Notes: a model not told the origin generated them from the sequence alone. DNA of 9,945 bases from Victivallales bacterium (GCA_017543165.1 JAFYGL010000636.1:1-9945); one strand, 5' to 3'; positions 1-7,202 are shown, counted from the first letter of the stretch. Program-made: numbers and translations.

Positions 1-135
1 AATTATAGTAAATTTTATTGAATTCCATATAAAGTGCAGTAATGAATACATCTTTGTTTTGCCCCTTGCAAACCTGATTTTCAGAGGCTATGTTAGAAGC
101 GGAAGGTGGGTGGGGGAAGTATCCCAAACTAAGGT

Positions 136-200
136 ACGCGTGCGCGAGAAAGGGAAATATACGTGCGAGAAAGGAGATACACGTGTGCGAATAAAAGGGG
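136..200. repeat. Degenerate tandem repeat, three units of 20-25 bp
   Basis: Three adjacent units can be aligned: 136-160, 161-180 and 181-200. Each begins ACG(CG)TGCG or ACGTGTGCG, followed by GAGAAAGG, GAGAAAGGA or GAATAAAAGG. They lie about 95 bp upstream of the promoter of the large secreted protein. The copies have diverged, so this is an old or loosely constrained duplication. Spacing of about two helical turns would suit an array of protein sites, but nothing else supports that. Confidence 0.5.
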
Positions 201-292
201 CTGCAGAAAAAACTGGCACTGCAAACCAATATCAATCGGTGAGGCATTACCCTATTTTTCCTTTCCAAACAAAATATTTGCCAGAAGCGACA

Positions 293-326
293 TTGTCAAT
301 TTATGTGCCATGCCTATAATATGGCA
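293..326 (+). promoter_or_regulatory. Sigma70-type promoter with overlapping dyad operator candidate
   Basis: The -35 hexamer TTGTCA (293-298, five of six consensus bases) and a perfect -10 TATAAT (315-320) are separated by 16 nt. A start near 327 would give a leader of about 80 nt. The -10 lies inside the dyad TGCCAT (306-311), nine bases, ATGGCA (321-326). A repressor bound there would cover both the -10 and the start point. The promoter is read directly from sequence; the operator role is inference. Confidence 0.65.
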
Positions 327-405
327 AGATTCAACAAACCAGTGCTGTTGCAAAAACGCTTGGAGGCTTTGCAGCAGCCACCAAGGCACACAAGGAGATT
401 TGCTC

Positions 406-3400
406 ATGAAACGTATTTTCCTTCCTTTGTTCATGCTTGCCTGCTGCATCTACGGGGCAATCACCATTGACGGCAGGATGGATGAACCAGAATGGCAGGC
501 CGCCAAGGAGAACAAGGGCTTCAAGGCACTGGGTACAGCCACAAACAAAATCGTCCAGGCTCAGACGTCATTCAAGGTCATCTCAATGGAGGACTGCATC
601 TACATCGGCGTAAAATGCGAAGAGCCGCTGATGGAAAAACTGAAGGAAATCACCGCCACCAAGAGCTCATCCGCCATCTGGGAGGACGATGCATTGGAGA
701 TTTTCCTGACGCCTACTGGCAACGCCAGCGGCGAATTCTACCAGTTCCTGGTATGCTATGATGACAAGAGCTGGACAAATTACTGGATGGAATCAGGCCA
801 TATCAGGCCCGACCCATATTTCCCAGAATGGAGCCACAAGGTCTATTCAGGCAAGGATTTCTGGTCCGCCGAGGTGGAGATTCCGTTGAGCGCATTCTAT
901 ATGACGCCGCAGCAGTTGTGGAAAACGGAATGGGCCATAAACATCGGGCGCAAGCGCAATCCCGTCAGGGAGCGCAGCACCTGGGCGCAGATGCTGAGCG
1001 GATACTTCGAAACAGAAAAATTCGCCAGGATGGGCGGCTTCCCCATGCGCAAGCCAGAGGACTATGTCCACATCTCGGCGGCAAAAGCGAACATCAAGTC
1101 CCTGGACAAGGGCAGGCCCGTGGGCGAACTGTCTGTAAACGTGAATCTATACAGGGCTGGCGAATACGAACTGCTAGGCAAGACATTCAAACTTAATGGC
1201 GGCCTGCATACCTTGAATGTGCCGTATGTATTTGAGAAGGAGGGCAAGAACCAGGTGGAAATCGCGCTGAAACGCACCAGGGACGGGCGTGTATTCAGGC
1301 GCTGGTATCCCGTTAACGCCCAATATGAACCCATAAAATACAGATTAAACTGGCCCCAGTACCGCAACAACTTCTACCCAGGGCAGGACTACTCGCGCAT
1401 TGAAGGCGAAATCCAGTGCCAGATAAACGAGCCAGTGCAACTGAGCATCAGCGGCCCCGGCATAAAACCGCAGATGCAAAAACTCAAGCCAGGCACAAAG
1501 GCATTCCGCTTCAACACCAGCGATTTACAGTACGGCACTGCCATAATAAAGGCCGAGGTGGCTGGCATCTCCAGCGAACTGAAAGTGCGCCGCCTGGAGC
1601 CAACGGACAAAAGAATGGTATGGGTAGAGGACGGCAATCTCGTGGTAATGAATCCAGGGGACAAGAAAGGAAAGGCCATACTTCCAAGGCGCATGTACGC
1701 CACATACTACAGGGGAGGCGACGCTTTCAGGAAACGCTTTGACGCCGGCAAGAACCTGCACCTGGAAAACACCTCTGGCTGCAGCCCTAGCATAGAGCCA
1801 GTGCGCCTGGTCAAGAACATCGAAGTCAACTATGGTCTTTATGATGTGAAACCGCCGCGGGTCCTGTTTGACAAAATCGCTGAAATCATCGAAAAGAACA
1901 AGACCAGAGACTTCCACTACTACTATCTGTACGATGAACCCGAATGCAACAACATCTCGCCTGTCTTCCTGAAATACGTGTATGACTTCGTTGCGGAAAA
2001 GGACCCATACCACCCGCTGATGATGGCCTCTCGCGGATGCAGCCTCTACATCGACTGCTGCGACTGGTTCGAGACACACCCATACATAAACCCAATGATG
2101 GACGATGGCAAGCGCGTCTATGACCGCAGTTTTGAAAGCCTGGGTAAATATCTTGACGAAATATCGCTCTCTGGCAGAAAGGACAAGGTCATCGGCTTCA
2201 TGCCCACCTGCTTCAGCTACCGCTACTCCAACGCGTTGTCCGTATATCCCACCTTCCAGGAAATCGTATGCCATACATGGGCAGGCATGATACACGGCGG
2301 CAAATCCATCTGGCCCTACGCATACATGGACATGGGCGACCGCCCCTGCCTCTACGAGGGAATGCGCTATATCTTCAGCACATTCGATGCATTGCAGGAC
2401 TTCATGCTCTTTGCAAGGCGCACCGTGCTTCACCGCAGCGACGAATACGAGGTAGTCCTGTACGAACTGGGCAAGGAGAAGATGTTCGCGGCAGTGAACT
2501 TCACCACATCCGAGCAGAATGTCGCCATCAAGGGACAATCTGGCAAATACATGGAGTTCCGTGGCAAGCGCAGTTTCAAGGGCATTTCCTTCACGCTGAA
2601 GCCCTACGAAGTTATAGTCGGCACCACGCAGAAGAAGGACGCTGGCCTGCCCACATACCAGGAAGTCCAGGCGAAAATAGACGAGTTGGAGGCGCAGCGC
2701 CTCGCCATGCCAAACCTGCTGCTGGGCCACATCGACGACATAGAGGTCACCACGTCGCGCCCAATACGCTTCTGGTACAAGTTGTTCGACGGCGTGCGCG
2801 ACGTGTATGCCTACGACGACGCCTGGGGCAAATGCCGTTTTGTGGAGTTCTCCTTCAAGGGGAATTTCATGCCGAAGTTCTCCAGCCTGAGCATATACGG
2901 CAGGAACATTGAGGACGCCATAGTCAAGATACGCAAGGCAGGCGAATGGCAGGAACTGAAACCCGCCTCCACGCAAAAAGAAGGATATATGCTCAAGTAC
3001 CTATACAGCCAGGAATACAGCACAGTCAAACTGCGCATTGAATTCCCCAGAAACTACAATGAACTGTATGAGATAGAATTGTTCAACGACAAGGCGTCCG
3101 CTACAGAGAAGCAGGCGCCATCCGCGCCAGCAAAGGAGGAAAAGCAGCCAGAGGCCACGCCGCAAAAAGCAAGTGGCATTTGGCAACTTGACGGCACAAA
3201 CGCCCAATTCCAGAAACAATACTCCTCAAAAGTCTGGTTCGGCGCAGAGACATATACCGAGGCCACGCCAGACGGAGGCTTCCTCCACAGGGGACAAAGT
3301 TCAAACCATTTTGTTAAACTGCTGCCAAAGCACTGGATTGAAATGGAGGTGGTCAAGGCAAAACGGCTTCCTGGCAAGAACTATTTCAACTGGGGCCTCC

Positions 3401-3924
3401 ATTACTTCAAGGGCGTGGGCAGGATTGCAGGCAATGTCACCACAATTCAGGAAGGACTATACACCATATACCTGCCTGAGGTGCAAAAAGTGCTTGAAGG
3501 CCCCATGGCGATGTACTGCTATGGCCTGGAGATGCATTTCAAGTACATACGCCTCACACCAGAGCCAGAAAACTCCCTTTGCGCCACCGTCGAGGGCAAT
3601 CCAGCCATGATAGAGCCAGGCTGCAAGATTACCGTGACACTGAAATTGAAGGAGCCTTGCGAGGATGTCACCTGCAAGGTGATGAGGGATATGGGGCAAG
3701 GCCTCTACCCATTCGCCATCAACGGAAAGGACACCCTGGAACTAAAGCCCGTCAATGGCGACTTCCGCCTGTGGCAGACTGTGATTGACGTGCAAAACTA
3801 CCCGTCAGGCGACAAGGAAACAGGCAAGCGCACCGTCATGCTGCGAGCAAACGTACTAGGCGGCAAACTGGATAAACCCATAATCACATACATACCAGCC
3901 GCCTTCAGAAAAATCGTGAAATAA
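406..3924 (+). CDS. Large secreted multidomain glycoside hydrolase-like protein (CBM9-like, DEP-motif barrel, discoidin-like)
   Basis: This encodes 1172 residues. ATG 406 is chosen because AAGGAG lies at 392-397 and a signal peptide follows (MKR, hydrophobic residues 4-16, likely cleavage after YGA at 18). The mature start ITIDGRMDEPEW and the region to about 205 resemble CBM9-like domains, which bind carbohydrate. Residues about 206-405 look like beta-sandwich modules. The central region, about 405-700, resembles the barrel of GH123/DUF4091-type proteins and has Tyr-Asp-Glu-Pro at 509-512; in GH123 enzymes an adjacent Asp-Glu pair is catalytic. Residues about 770-895 look discoidin/CBM32-like (SIYGRN and RIEFP...EIELF). 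A Pro/Ala/Lys/Glu-rich linker at 897-923 leads to a C-terminal beta-rich domain not recognised. It probably acts on a glycan outside the cytoplasm. The substrate is unknown, and hydrolase activity is inferred, not shown. Confidence 0.85.
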   Translation: MKRIFLPLFMLACCIYGAITIDGRMDEPEWQAAKENKGFKALGTATNKIVQAQTSFKVISMEDCIYIGVKCEEPLMEKLKEITATKSSSAIWEDDALEIFLTPTGNASGEFYQFLVCYDDKSWTNYWMESGHIRPDPYFPEWSHKVYSGKDFWSAEVEIPLSAFYMTPQQLWKTEWAINIGRKRNPVRERSTWAQMLSGYFETEKFARMGGFPMRKPEDYVHISAAKANIKSLDKGRPVGELSVNVNLYRAGEYELLGKTFKLNGGLHTLNVPYVFEKEGKNQVEIALKRTRDGRVFRRWYPVNAQYEPIKYRLNWPQYRNNFYPGQDYSRIEGEIQCQINEPVQLSISGPGIKPQMQKLKPGTKAFRFNTSDLQYGTAIIKAEVAGISSELKVRRLEPTDKRMVWVEDGNLVVMNPGDKKGKAILPRRMYATYYRGGDAFRKRFDAGKNLHLENTSGCSPSIEPVRLVKNIEVNYGLYDVKPPRVLFDKIAEIIEKNKTRDFHYYYLYDEPECNNISPVFLKYVYDFVAEKDPYHPLMMASRGCSLYIDCCDWFETHPYINPMMDDGKRVYDRSFESLGKYLDEISLSGRKDKVIGFMPTCFSYRYSNALSVYPTFQEIVCHTWAGMIHGGKSIWPYAYMDMGDRPCLYEGMRYIFSTFDALQDFMLFARRTVLHRSDEYEVVLYELGKEKMFAAVNFTTSEQNVAIKGQSGKYMEFRGKRSFKGISFTLKPYEVIVGTTQKKDAGLPTYQEVQAKIDELEAQRLAMPNLLLGHIDDIEVTTSRPIRFWYKLFDGVRDVYAYDDAWGKCRFVEFSFKGNFMPKFSSLSIYGRNIEDAIVKIRKAGEWQELKPASTQKEGYMLKYLYSQEYSTVKLRIEFPRNYNELYEIELFNDKASATEKQAPSAPAKEEKQPEATPQKASGIWQLDGTNAQFQKQYSSKVWFGAETYTEATPDGGFLHRGQSSNHFVKLLPKHWIEMEVVKAKRLPGKNYFNWGLHYFKGVGRIAGNVTTIQEGLYTIYLPEVQKVLEGPMAMYCYGLEMHFKYIRLTPEPENSLCATVEGNPAMIEPGCKITVTLKLKEPCEDVTCKVMRDMGQGLYPFAINGKDTLELKPVNGDFRLWQTVIDVQNYPSGDKETGKRTVMLRANVLGGKLDKPIITYIPAAFRKIVK

Positions 3925-3931
3925 CACCTAA

Positions 3932-3967
3932 TTCAACGTAGAGGAGCGACTGCCCCTCTGCGTTGAA
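3932..3967. terminator. Hairpin between convergent genes, possible bidirectional terminator
   Basis: A 13-bp stem (3932-3944 with 3955-3967, one mismatch: T at 3939 opposite G at 3960 frame, allowing a G-U type pair in RNA) encloses a 10-nt loop. It begins 8 nt after the stop of the large secreted protein and ends 12 nt from the stop of pyrG, which runs the other way. Neither side has a strong T run, so it may act as a 3' end stabiliser or a weak or factor-assisted terminator. Confidence 0.6.
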
Positions 3968-3978
3968 GACTGTTTGGA

Positions 3979-5568
3979 TTAGTGTTTTAGGGCGGCTTGG
4001 AGCAGGCCGACAAACAACGGGTGCGGCGTGAAGGGGCGTGATTTGAATTCAGGGTGGAACTGGCATCCGATGTAGAAGGGATGCCCTGGCAGTTCCACCA
4101 TTTCCACCAGGCTGCCGTCAGGGCTGGTGCCGCCCACTTGAAGTCCAGCGGAAACCAGTTTTTCCTTGTAGTCGTTGTTGTATTCAAAGCGGTGCCTGTG
4201 CCGTTCCGATATTTCTTCCTTGCCATATAGTTTTGCGGCCAGGCTGCCCTCCACCAGGCGGCATGGATATGCGCCCAGGCGCATGGTGCCGCCCTTGGCG
4301 GAAATGCCACGCTGCTCAGGCATGAAATCTATCACGGGATGCGCGGTCTCCGGATTGAATTCCGTGGAATCCGCATCTGCCATACCAAGCACATTTCTGG
4401 CATATTCAATCACCATGCACTGCATTCCCAGGCAAATGCCCAGGCATGGTATCTTATGCTCGCGGGCAAAACGCAGCGCGGCCACCTTGCCTGCAATGCC
4501 CCGCACACCGAAGCCGCCAGGCACGAGAATGCCGTCATAACCTTCCAGTTTTGCGCAGTCCTGCTCCAGTTCCTCGGCCTCCAGCATGTCGCATTCCACC
4601 TTGGCCTGCAACGCTATGCCCGCATGCGCGAAGGATTCGAATATGCTCTTGTACGCGTCCCGCAGCCCGGCATATTTGCCCACCATGGCAATGCGGCATT
4701 GCCTGACGGGGTGCAGCACGCGGTCCAGCAGCCAGTGCCAGTCGTCCAGTTTGCTTTCTCTGGCAGGGAGCCTGAGCAGTTCCAGGACCTTGGCATCCAT
4801 TCCCCGCTCGGCAAGTTCCTGCGGCACCTCGTATATGGAATGCTCCACATCCTGCTCCTCAATCACCATTTCATCAGGCACATTGCAGAAAAGCGACAAC
4901 TTGCGCCGCCGCTCGTCCTCAATCGGATTTTCCGTGCGGCATACCAGCATGTCAGGGAAAATGCCTATGCTATGCAGTATGCTGACTGATTGCTGGCTGG
5001 GCTTGGTCTTCATCTCGCCAACCGACTTTATGTACGGCACCAGCGTCAGATGTATTACGATGGCATTGCCAATGCCCGCTTCGTTCTTGAACTGGCGAAT
5101 CGCCTCCAGGAACGGCAGTGATTCTATGTCGCCTGCGGTGCCGCCGATTTCCGAGATGACAATGTCGATGCCTGTTTTGGCGGCGCTGCGCACAGACGCC
5201 TTGATTTCATCAGTGATATGGGGTATCATCTGAACCGTCGCCCCAAGATACGCCCCTTCACGCTCGCGGGCTATGACGCTGCTGTAGATTTTGCCGCTGG
5301 TATAGTTGCTGTGGCGGTCGCAGGACACGCCTGCAAAGCGTTCATAGTGCCCCAGGTCCAAATCCGTCTCCGTGCCGTCGTCAGTTACATATACCTCTCC
5401 ATGCTGGTATGGGGACATGGTGCCAGGGTCCACATTCAAGTATGGATCGAATTTCTGCATCGCAACAGAGTAACCGCGGGATTTCAGCAGATAAGCCAGG
5501 CTGGCCGCAGTTATGCCCTTGCCCAATCCAGACACAACGCCGCCCGTAATGAAGATATGCTTTGTCAT
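3979..5568 (-). CDS. pyrG: CTP synthase (glutamine-hydrolysing)
   Basis: This 529-residue cytosolic enzyme makes CTP from UTP, ATP and glutamine, the last step of pyrimidine nucleotide synthesis. The N-terminal synthetase domain starts with the dethiobiotin-synthetase-like P-loop GGVVSGLGKG (9-18) and contains SPYQHGEVYVTDDG and EIGGTAGDIES. The C-terminal class I glutamine amidotransferase domain has GGFGVRG, the nucleophile Cys379 in GICLGMQ (the same number as in E. coli) and His505/Glu507 in FHPEFKSRP. Its length is slightly below the 545 residues of E. coli, and nothing essential is missing. ATG 5568 starts directly at the conserved MTKHIFITGG. No clear Shine-Dalgarno precedes it (the upstream bases read ACGGCAAATC). 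It converges on the large secreted protein and lies downstream of the regulator on the same strand, but more than 400 bp away, so it probably has its own promoter. Confidence 0.97.
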   Translation of the reverse strand: MTKHIFITGGVVSGLGKGITAASLAYLLKSRGYSVAMQKFDPYLNVDPGTMSPYQHGEVYVTDDGTETDLDLGHYERFAGVSCDRHSNYTSGKIYSSVIAREREGAYLGATVQMIPHITDEIKASVRSAAKTGIDIVISEIGGTAGDIESLPFLEAIRQFKNEAGIGNAIVIHLTLVPYIKSVGEMKTKPSQQSVSILHSIGIFPDMLVCRTENPIEDERRRKLSLFCNVPDEMVIEEQDVEHSIYEVPQELAERGMDAKVLELLRLPARESKLDDWHWLLDRVLHPVRQCRIAMVGKYAGLRDAYKSIFESFAHAGIALQAKVECDMLEAEELEQDCAKLEGYDGILVPGGFGVRGIAGKVAALRFAREHKIPCLGICLGMQCMVIEYARNVLGMADADSTEFNPETAHPVIDFMPEQRGISAKGGTMRLGAYPCRLVEGSLAAKLYGKEEISERHRHRFEYNNDYKEKLVSAGLQVGGTSPDGSLVEMVELPGHPFYIGCQFHPEFKSRPFTPHPLFVGLLQAALKH

Positions 5569-5589
5569 GATTTGCCGTAATGTGGTTTT

Positions 5590-5619
5590 TATTTAGGAAT
5601 ATTGCAATTGATGTGCCAA
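5590..5619 (-). promoter_or_regulatory. Weak candidate promoter for pyrG
   Basis: Reading the minus strand, TTGGCA (5614-5619, five of six -35 consensus bases) is followed after 18 nt by TAAATA (5590-5595, a poor -10). It would start transcription about 15 nt before the pyrG ATG, giving a very short leader that fits the missing Shine-Dalgarno. The -10 match is weak and other AT-rich hexamers nearby could serve. Confidence 0.3.
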
Positions 5620-5659
5620 TATCTTCTATCTTCTTCCTTATTCTCCATGGGGCTGTTTT

Positions 5660-5733
5660 AAGGGACTAAGGGACTAAGGGACTTAAGGGACTTAAGGGAC
5701 TAAGGGACTAAGGGACTAAGGGACTAAGGGACT
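5660..5733. repeat. Tandem array A: nine AAGGGACT units
   Basis: There are nine consecutive copies. Units 1-2 and 5-9 are the 8-mer AAGGGACT; units 3 and 4 carry an extra T (9-mers, 5676-5693). Apart from that T the units are identical. The plus strand has GGG every 8-9 bases with ACTAA or ACTTAA loops, so it fits the canonical G3-N1-7 quadruplex pattern more than twice over. The array faces array B (5760-5807) and can pair with it. Confidence 0.95.
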
Positions 5734-5759
5734 AATATCCCCTTTTTAATAGCGAATGC

Positions 5760-5807
5760 TCGTCCCTTCGTCCCTTCGTCCCTTCGTCCCTTCGTCCCTT
5801 CGTCCCT
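5760..5807. repeat. Tandem array B: six TCGTCCCT units, inverted relative to array A
   Basis: Six perfect 8-bp units. On the minus strand each reads AGGGACGA, differing from the array A unit (AGGGACTA) at one base. Pairing A with B therefore gives seven of eight base pairs per unit. The 26-nt spacer at 5734-5759 includes CCCCTTTTTAAT. The inverted symmetry extends beyond the arrays: GGGGCTG at 5649-5655 faces CAGCAGCCC near 5811-5818. Confidence 0.95.
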
Positions 5808-5986
5808 TTCAGCAGCCCTAGCAGGATTGATGGCCCAAACGGCTTATTTTCTCTTTTACGGAACCTATGTTAAACATAAAATGTAAAATAAAAACAAATA
5901 TCATACACTTTTTGTAAATAATCTGCTCACCCATGAGGGCAGGTTCTCACTGTGACATCTGCGTTAATGGAATGCCACGCATTCTC

Positions 5987-6886
5987 TCAGGAATGGCCAT
6001 TCTCCCTGAAATCGGCAGGCGTAATGCCATACTTCTCGCGGAAGACGCGTATGAAATAGCAGACATTGTCAAAGCCGCAAAGAGACGACACATCCTTGAC
6101 TTTGATTTTACTGTTGCTGCTCAGAAGGTACTTGGATGCTTCCAGGCGCAATTCCTTTAGGTAATCCATCATGGTCATGCCGAAATTGGCGTGGAAAAGC
6201 GTGGAGGCGCAGGACCTGTTAAGGCCAAGCATGTCGCTCACCAGCGAACAATTTATCCTGCGATGGAAATTGTGTTCGAGGAAAGTCTTCAGGCGAACAG
6301 CATTGGCATCGTACTGCGGCATGTTTGTTTCCTGAAGTTCCAGTTCATGCCGCAGTTGCAACAGCAGGGCCATCACAAGCAGGCGGCAGCGCTGGTTCCT
6401 GGGGGCATTTGTCTCGTGCATTATGCTGTCCAGCGCGCTTATGATCTGCAGCAATGGCCCTTCCGCCGCCTTATGCGTGTGATAGTAGTAGTTGATTTCA
6501 GGGCCAAATGAATACAGCAGGCGGGTGTGGTGAAGGTGAAATATGATGGAGAATATCTCCATGGGAGGCATCAACTTGCCCAGGTAGTTCACGCCATTGT
6601 AACTTCCCAGATATATGTCGCCGTCCTGCATCGGGCGGCTTTCCACAATTCCATCGTATGCGGCCTTCATGGTCAAAGGCTCCGTGAAATGGCTGAAGAA
6701 GCACAATTTGAATGTGAACAGGTTATAGGGCGTGCGGCAGGCGTCAGGGAACGTAAAGCCATACAGAAGGCGGCCGTTCAATTTCTCAGGCGCCAGCATC
6801 TTCCTGTAGAAGGAAAGGATTGTGCCCACTGGGACTGGTTCTCCTGGCCAGCTTATGCCGCCGCTGTCCTTGCTGGAGTTTTTCAT
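5987..6886 (-). CDS. AraC/XylS-family transcriptional regulator
   Basis: This is a 299-residue cytosolic DNA-binding protein. The start at 6886 is preferred over the upstream in-frame ATG at 6934 because GAGAGGAA lies 5 nt before it and no ribosome site serves the longer form. Residues 192-299 form a typical AraC-type double helix-turn-helix: a first helix-turn-helix around 211-235 (SLVSDMLGLNRSCASTLFH), a linking helix, then VSSLCGFDNVCYFIRVFREK and the family-typical ending YGITPADFRE. The N-terminal 190 residues are probably the sensing domain; the HLHHTRLLYSF and YYYHTHK segments recall the His-rich cupin-like sensors of this family, though the ligand cannot be read. It is divergent from the LamG/GH123-like gene, the usual arrangement for a regulator and its target, so control of that gene is a reasonable inference. 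It could instead regulate distant genes. Confidence 0.92.
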   Translation of the reverse strand: MKNSSKDSGGISWPGEPVPVGTILSFYRKMLAPEKLNGRLLYGFTFPDACRTPYNLFTFKLCFFSHFTEPLTMKAAYDGIVESRPMQDGDIYLGSYNGVNYLGKLMPPMEIFSIIFHLHHTRLLYSFGPEINYYYHTHKAAEGPLLQIISALDSIMHETNAPRNQRCRLLVMALLLQLRHELELQETNMPQYDANAVRLKTFLEHNFHRRINCSLVSDMLGLNRSCASTLFHANFGMTMMDYLKELRLEASKYLLSSNSKIKVKDVSSLCGFDNVCYFIRVFREKYGITPADFRENGHS

Positions 6887-7022
6887 ATATTCCTCTCTAA
6901 CAATATTTATCTGAAATGAAATTACAATCGCCATCGGCTATGTTGCATGACCGTAAATTACACCTGAAATTACATTTTGCCAATCTACAACAATATTTAT
7001 ATTTTTAGAAAAAAAGTAATAT

Positions 7023-7050
7023 TGCAATGTAAAAGATAGTTTCGTAAAAT
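7023..7050 (+). promoter_or_regulatory. Candidate promoter for the LamG/GH123-like gene
   Basis: TTGCAA (7023-7028, four of six -35 bases) and TAAAAT (7045-7050, five of six -10 bases) are 16 nt apart. A start near 7057 would place the whole inverted-repeat element in the 5' leader of the mRNA (about 190 nt). The hexamers are only moderately close to consensus in AT-rich DNA. Confidence 0.35.
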
Positions 7051-7053
7051 TAA

Positions 7054-7202
7054 AGAGAAAATTTCAAAACTGCCCATGTGAGCGCCTTGGTGCCCGTGAG
7101 CGCCGATAGCGTCCATGTGAGCGCCTTGGTGCCCGTGAGCGCCGATAGCGTCCATGTGAGCGCCGCTTCGGCGCTCACATGGGATGTTTTGAGATTCCCT
7201 CT
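7054..7202. repeat. Inverted-repeat element, copy 1
   Basis: The arms 7054-7086 and 7170-7202 are inverted repeats matching at 28 of 33 positions. The inner core ATGTGAGCGCC / GGCGCTCACAT is perfect. The left arm matches the left arm of copy 2 (7055-7088 against 9704-9737) at 30 of 34 positions. Between the arms lie two perfect 39-bp direct repeats plus a partial third. No obvious target duplication flanks this copy. It carries no open frame that looks like a protein, so it resembles a MITE-like or structured intergenic repeat. Confidence 0.85.
7075..7164. repeat. 39-bp perfect tandem repeat, 2.3 copies, ending in a 13-bp hairpin
   Basis: Units 7075-7113 and 7114-7152 are identical, and 7153-7164 repeats the first 12 bases. 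GTGAGCGCC occurs five times. The last partial copy forms a perfect 13-bp stem with 7169-7181 around a CTT loop (7166-7168). Because the first 12 bases of each unit are identical, three alternative left arms compete for the single right arm. Identity of the units suggests a recent expansion. Confidence 0.92.

Larger units (their letters stand above)
1..405. other. Leader region upstream of the large secreted protein
   Basis: No convincing gene lies in this stretch. The first 60 bases are AT-rich. Positions 101-116 are G-rich (GG, GG, GGG and GGGGG runs), enough for at most a two-layer quadruplex. Positions 136-200 hold three degenerate copies of an 'acgtgcgagaaaggagata'-like unit. From 293 to 326 there is a promoter with an overlapping dyad. 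The reading frame of the downstream gene stays open back to a GTG at 163, but that extension has no signal peptide and would place the promoter inside the coding sequence, so it is treated as untranslated. Confidence 0.6.
5569..5986. other. Intergenic region between the AraC-type regulator and pyrG
   Basis: No gene is supported in these 418 bases. Positions 5590-5619 hold a weak candidate pyrG promoter. Positions 5649-5820 hold the inverted pair of tandem arrays described separately. From about 5840 to 5925 the DNA is AT-rich with no recognisable site. A six-pair hairpin (5970-5984) follows the regulator's stop but has no T run. Confidence 0.6.

Noticed and set aside
163..405. In-frame GTG extension of the large secreted protein
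   Set aside because: It has no ribosome site of comparable quality, gives a polar Cys-rich N-terminus that would bury the signal peptide, and runs through the promoter at 293-326. ATG 406 with AAGGAG is far better.
406..462. Lipoprotein signal in the large secreted protein (MLACC)
   Set aside because: Residues before either Cys do not fit a good lipobox, and YGA just after it is a standard signal peptidase I site followed directly by the CBM9-like domain start. It cannot be fully excluded.
1525..2976. 483-codon open frame on the minus strand inside the large secreted gene
   Set aside because: It is antisense to a gene with clear domains, has no ribosome site or recognisable domains, and has the composition expected of a shadow frame.
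4586..5233. 215-codon plus-strand frame opposite pyrG
   Set aside because: It is Ser-rich low-complexity translation antisense to a fully conserved enzyme, so a shadow frame.
5660..5807. CRISPR array or telomere-like end from the short GGG repeats
   Set aside because: Units are 8 bp without spacers, and the arrays are internal and inverted between two ordinary genes, so neither explanation fits.
5970..5984. Rho-independent terminator after the AraC-type gene
   Set aside because: The hairpin has only six pairs and a 3-nt loop and is not followed by a T run on the minus strand.
6887..6934. Longer start for the AraC-type regulator at ATG 6934
   Set aside because: The extra 16 residues lie upstream of a strong GAGAGGAA site that serves ATG 6886, and nothing serves 6934.
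5598..7028. Shared 11-mer AATATTGCAAT upstream of pyrG (5598-5608) and upstream of the glycosidase (7018-7028)
   Set aside because: It is short, AT-rich and close to self-complementary, so chance occurrence in two AT-rich intergenic regions is likely, and the two genes have no functional link.
7075..7181. CRISPR array
   Set aside because: Repeats are immediately adjacent with identical content and no unique spacers, and no cas genes are present.
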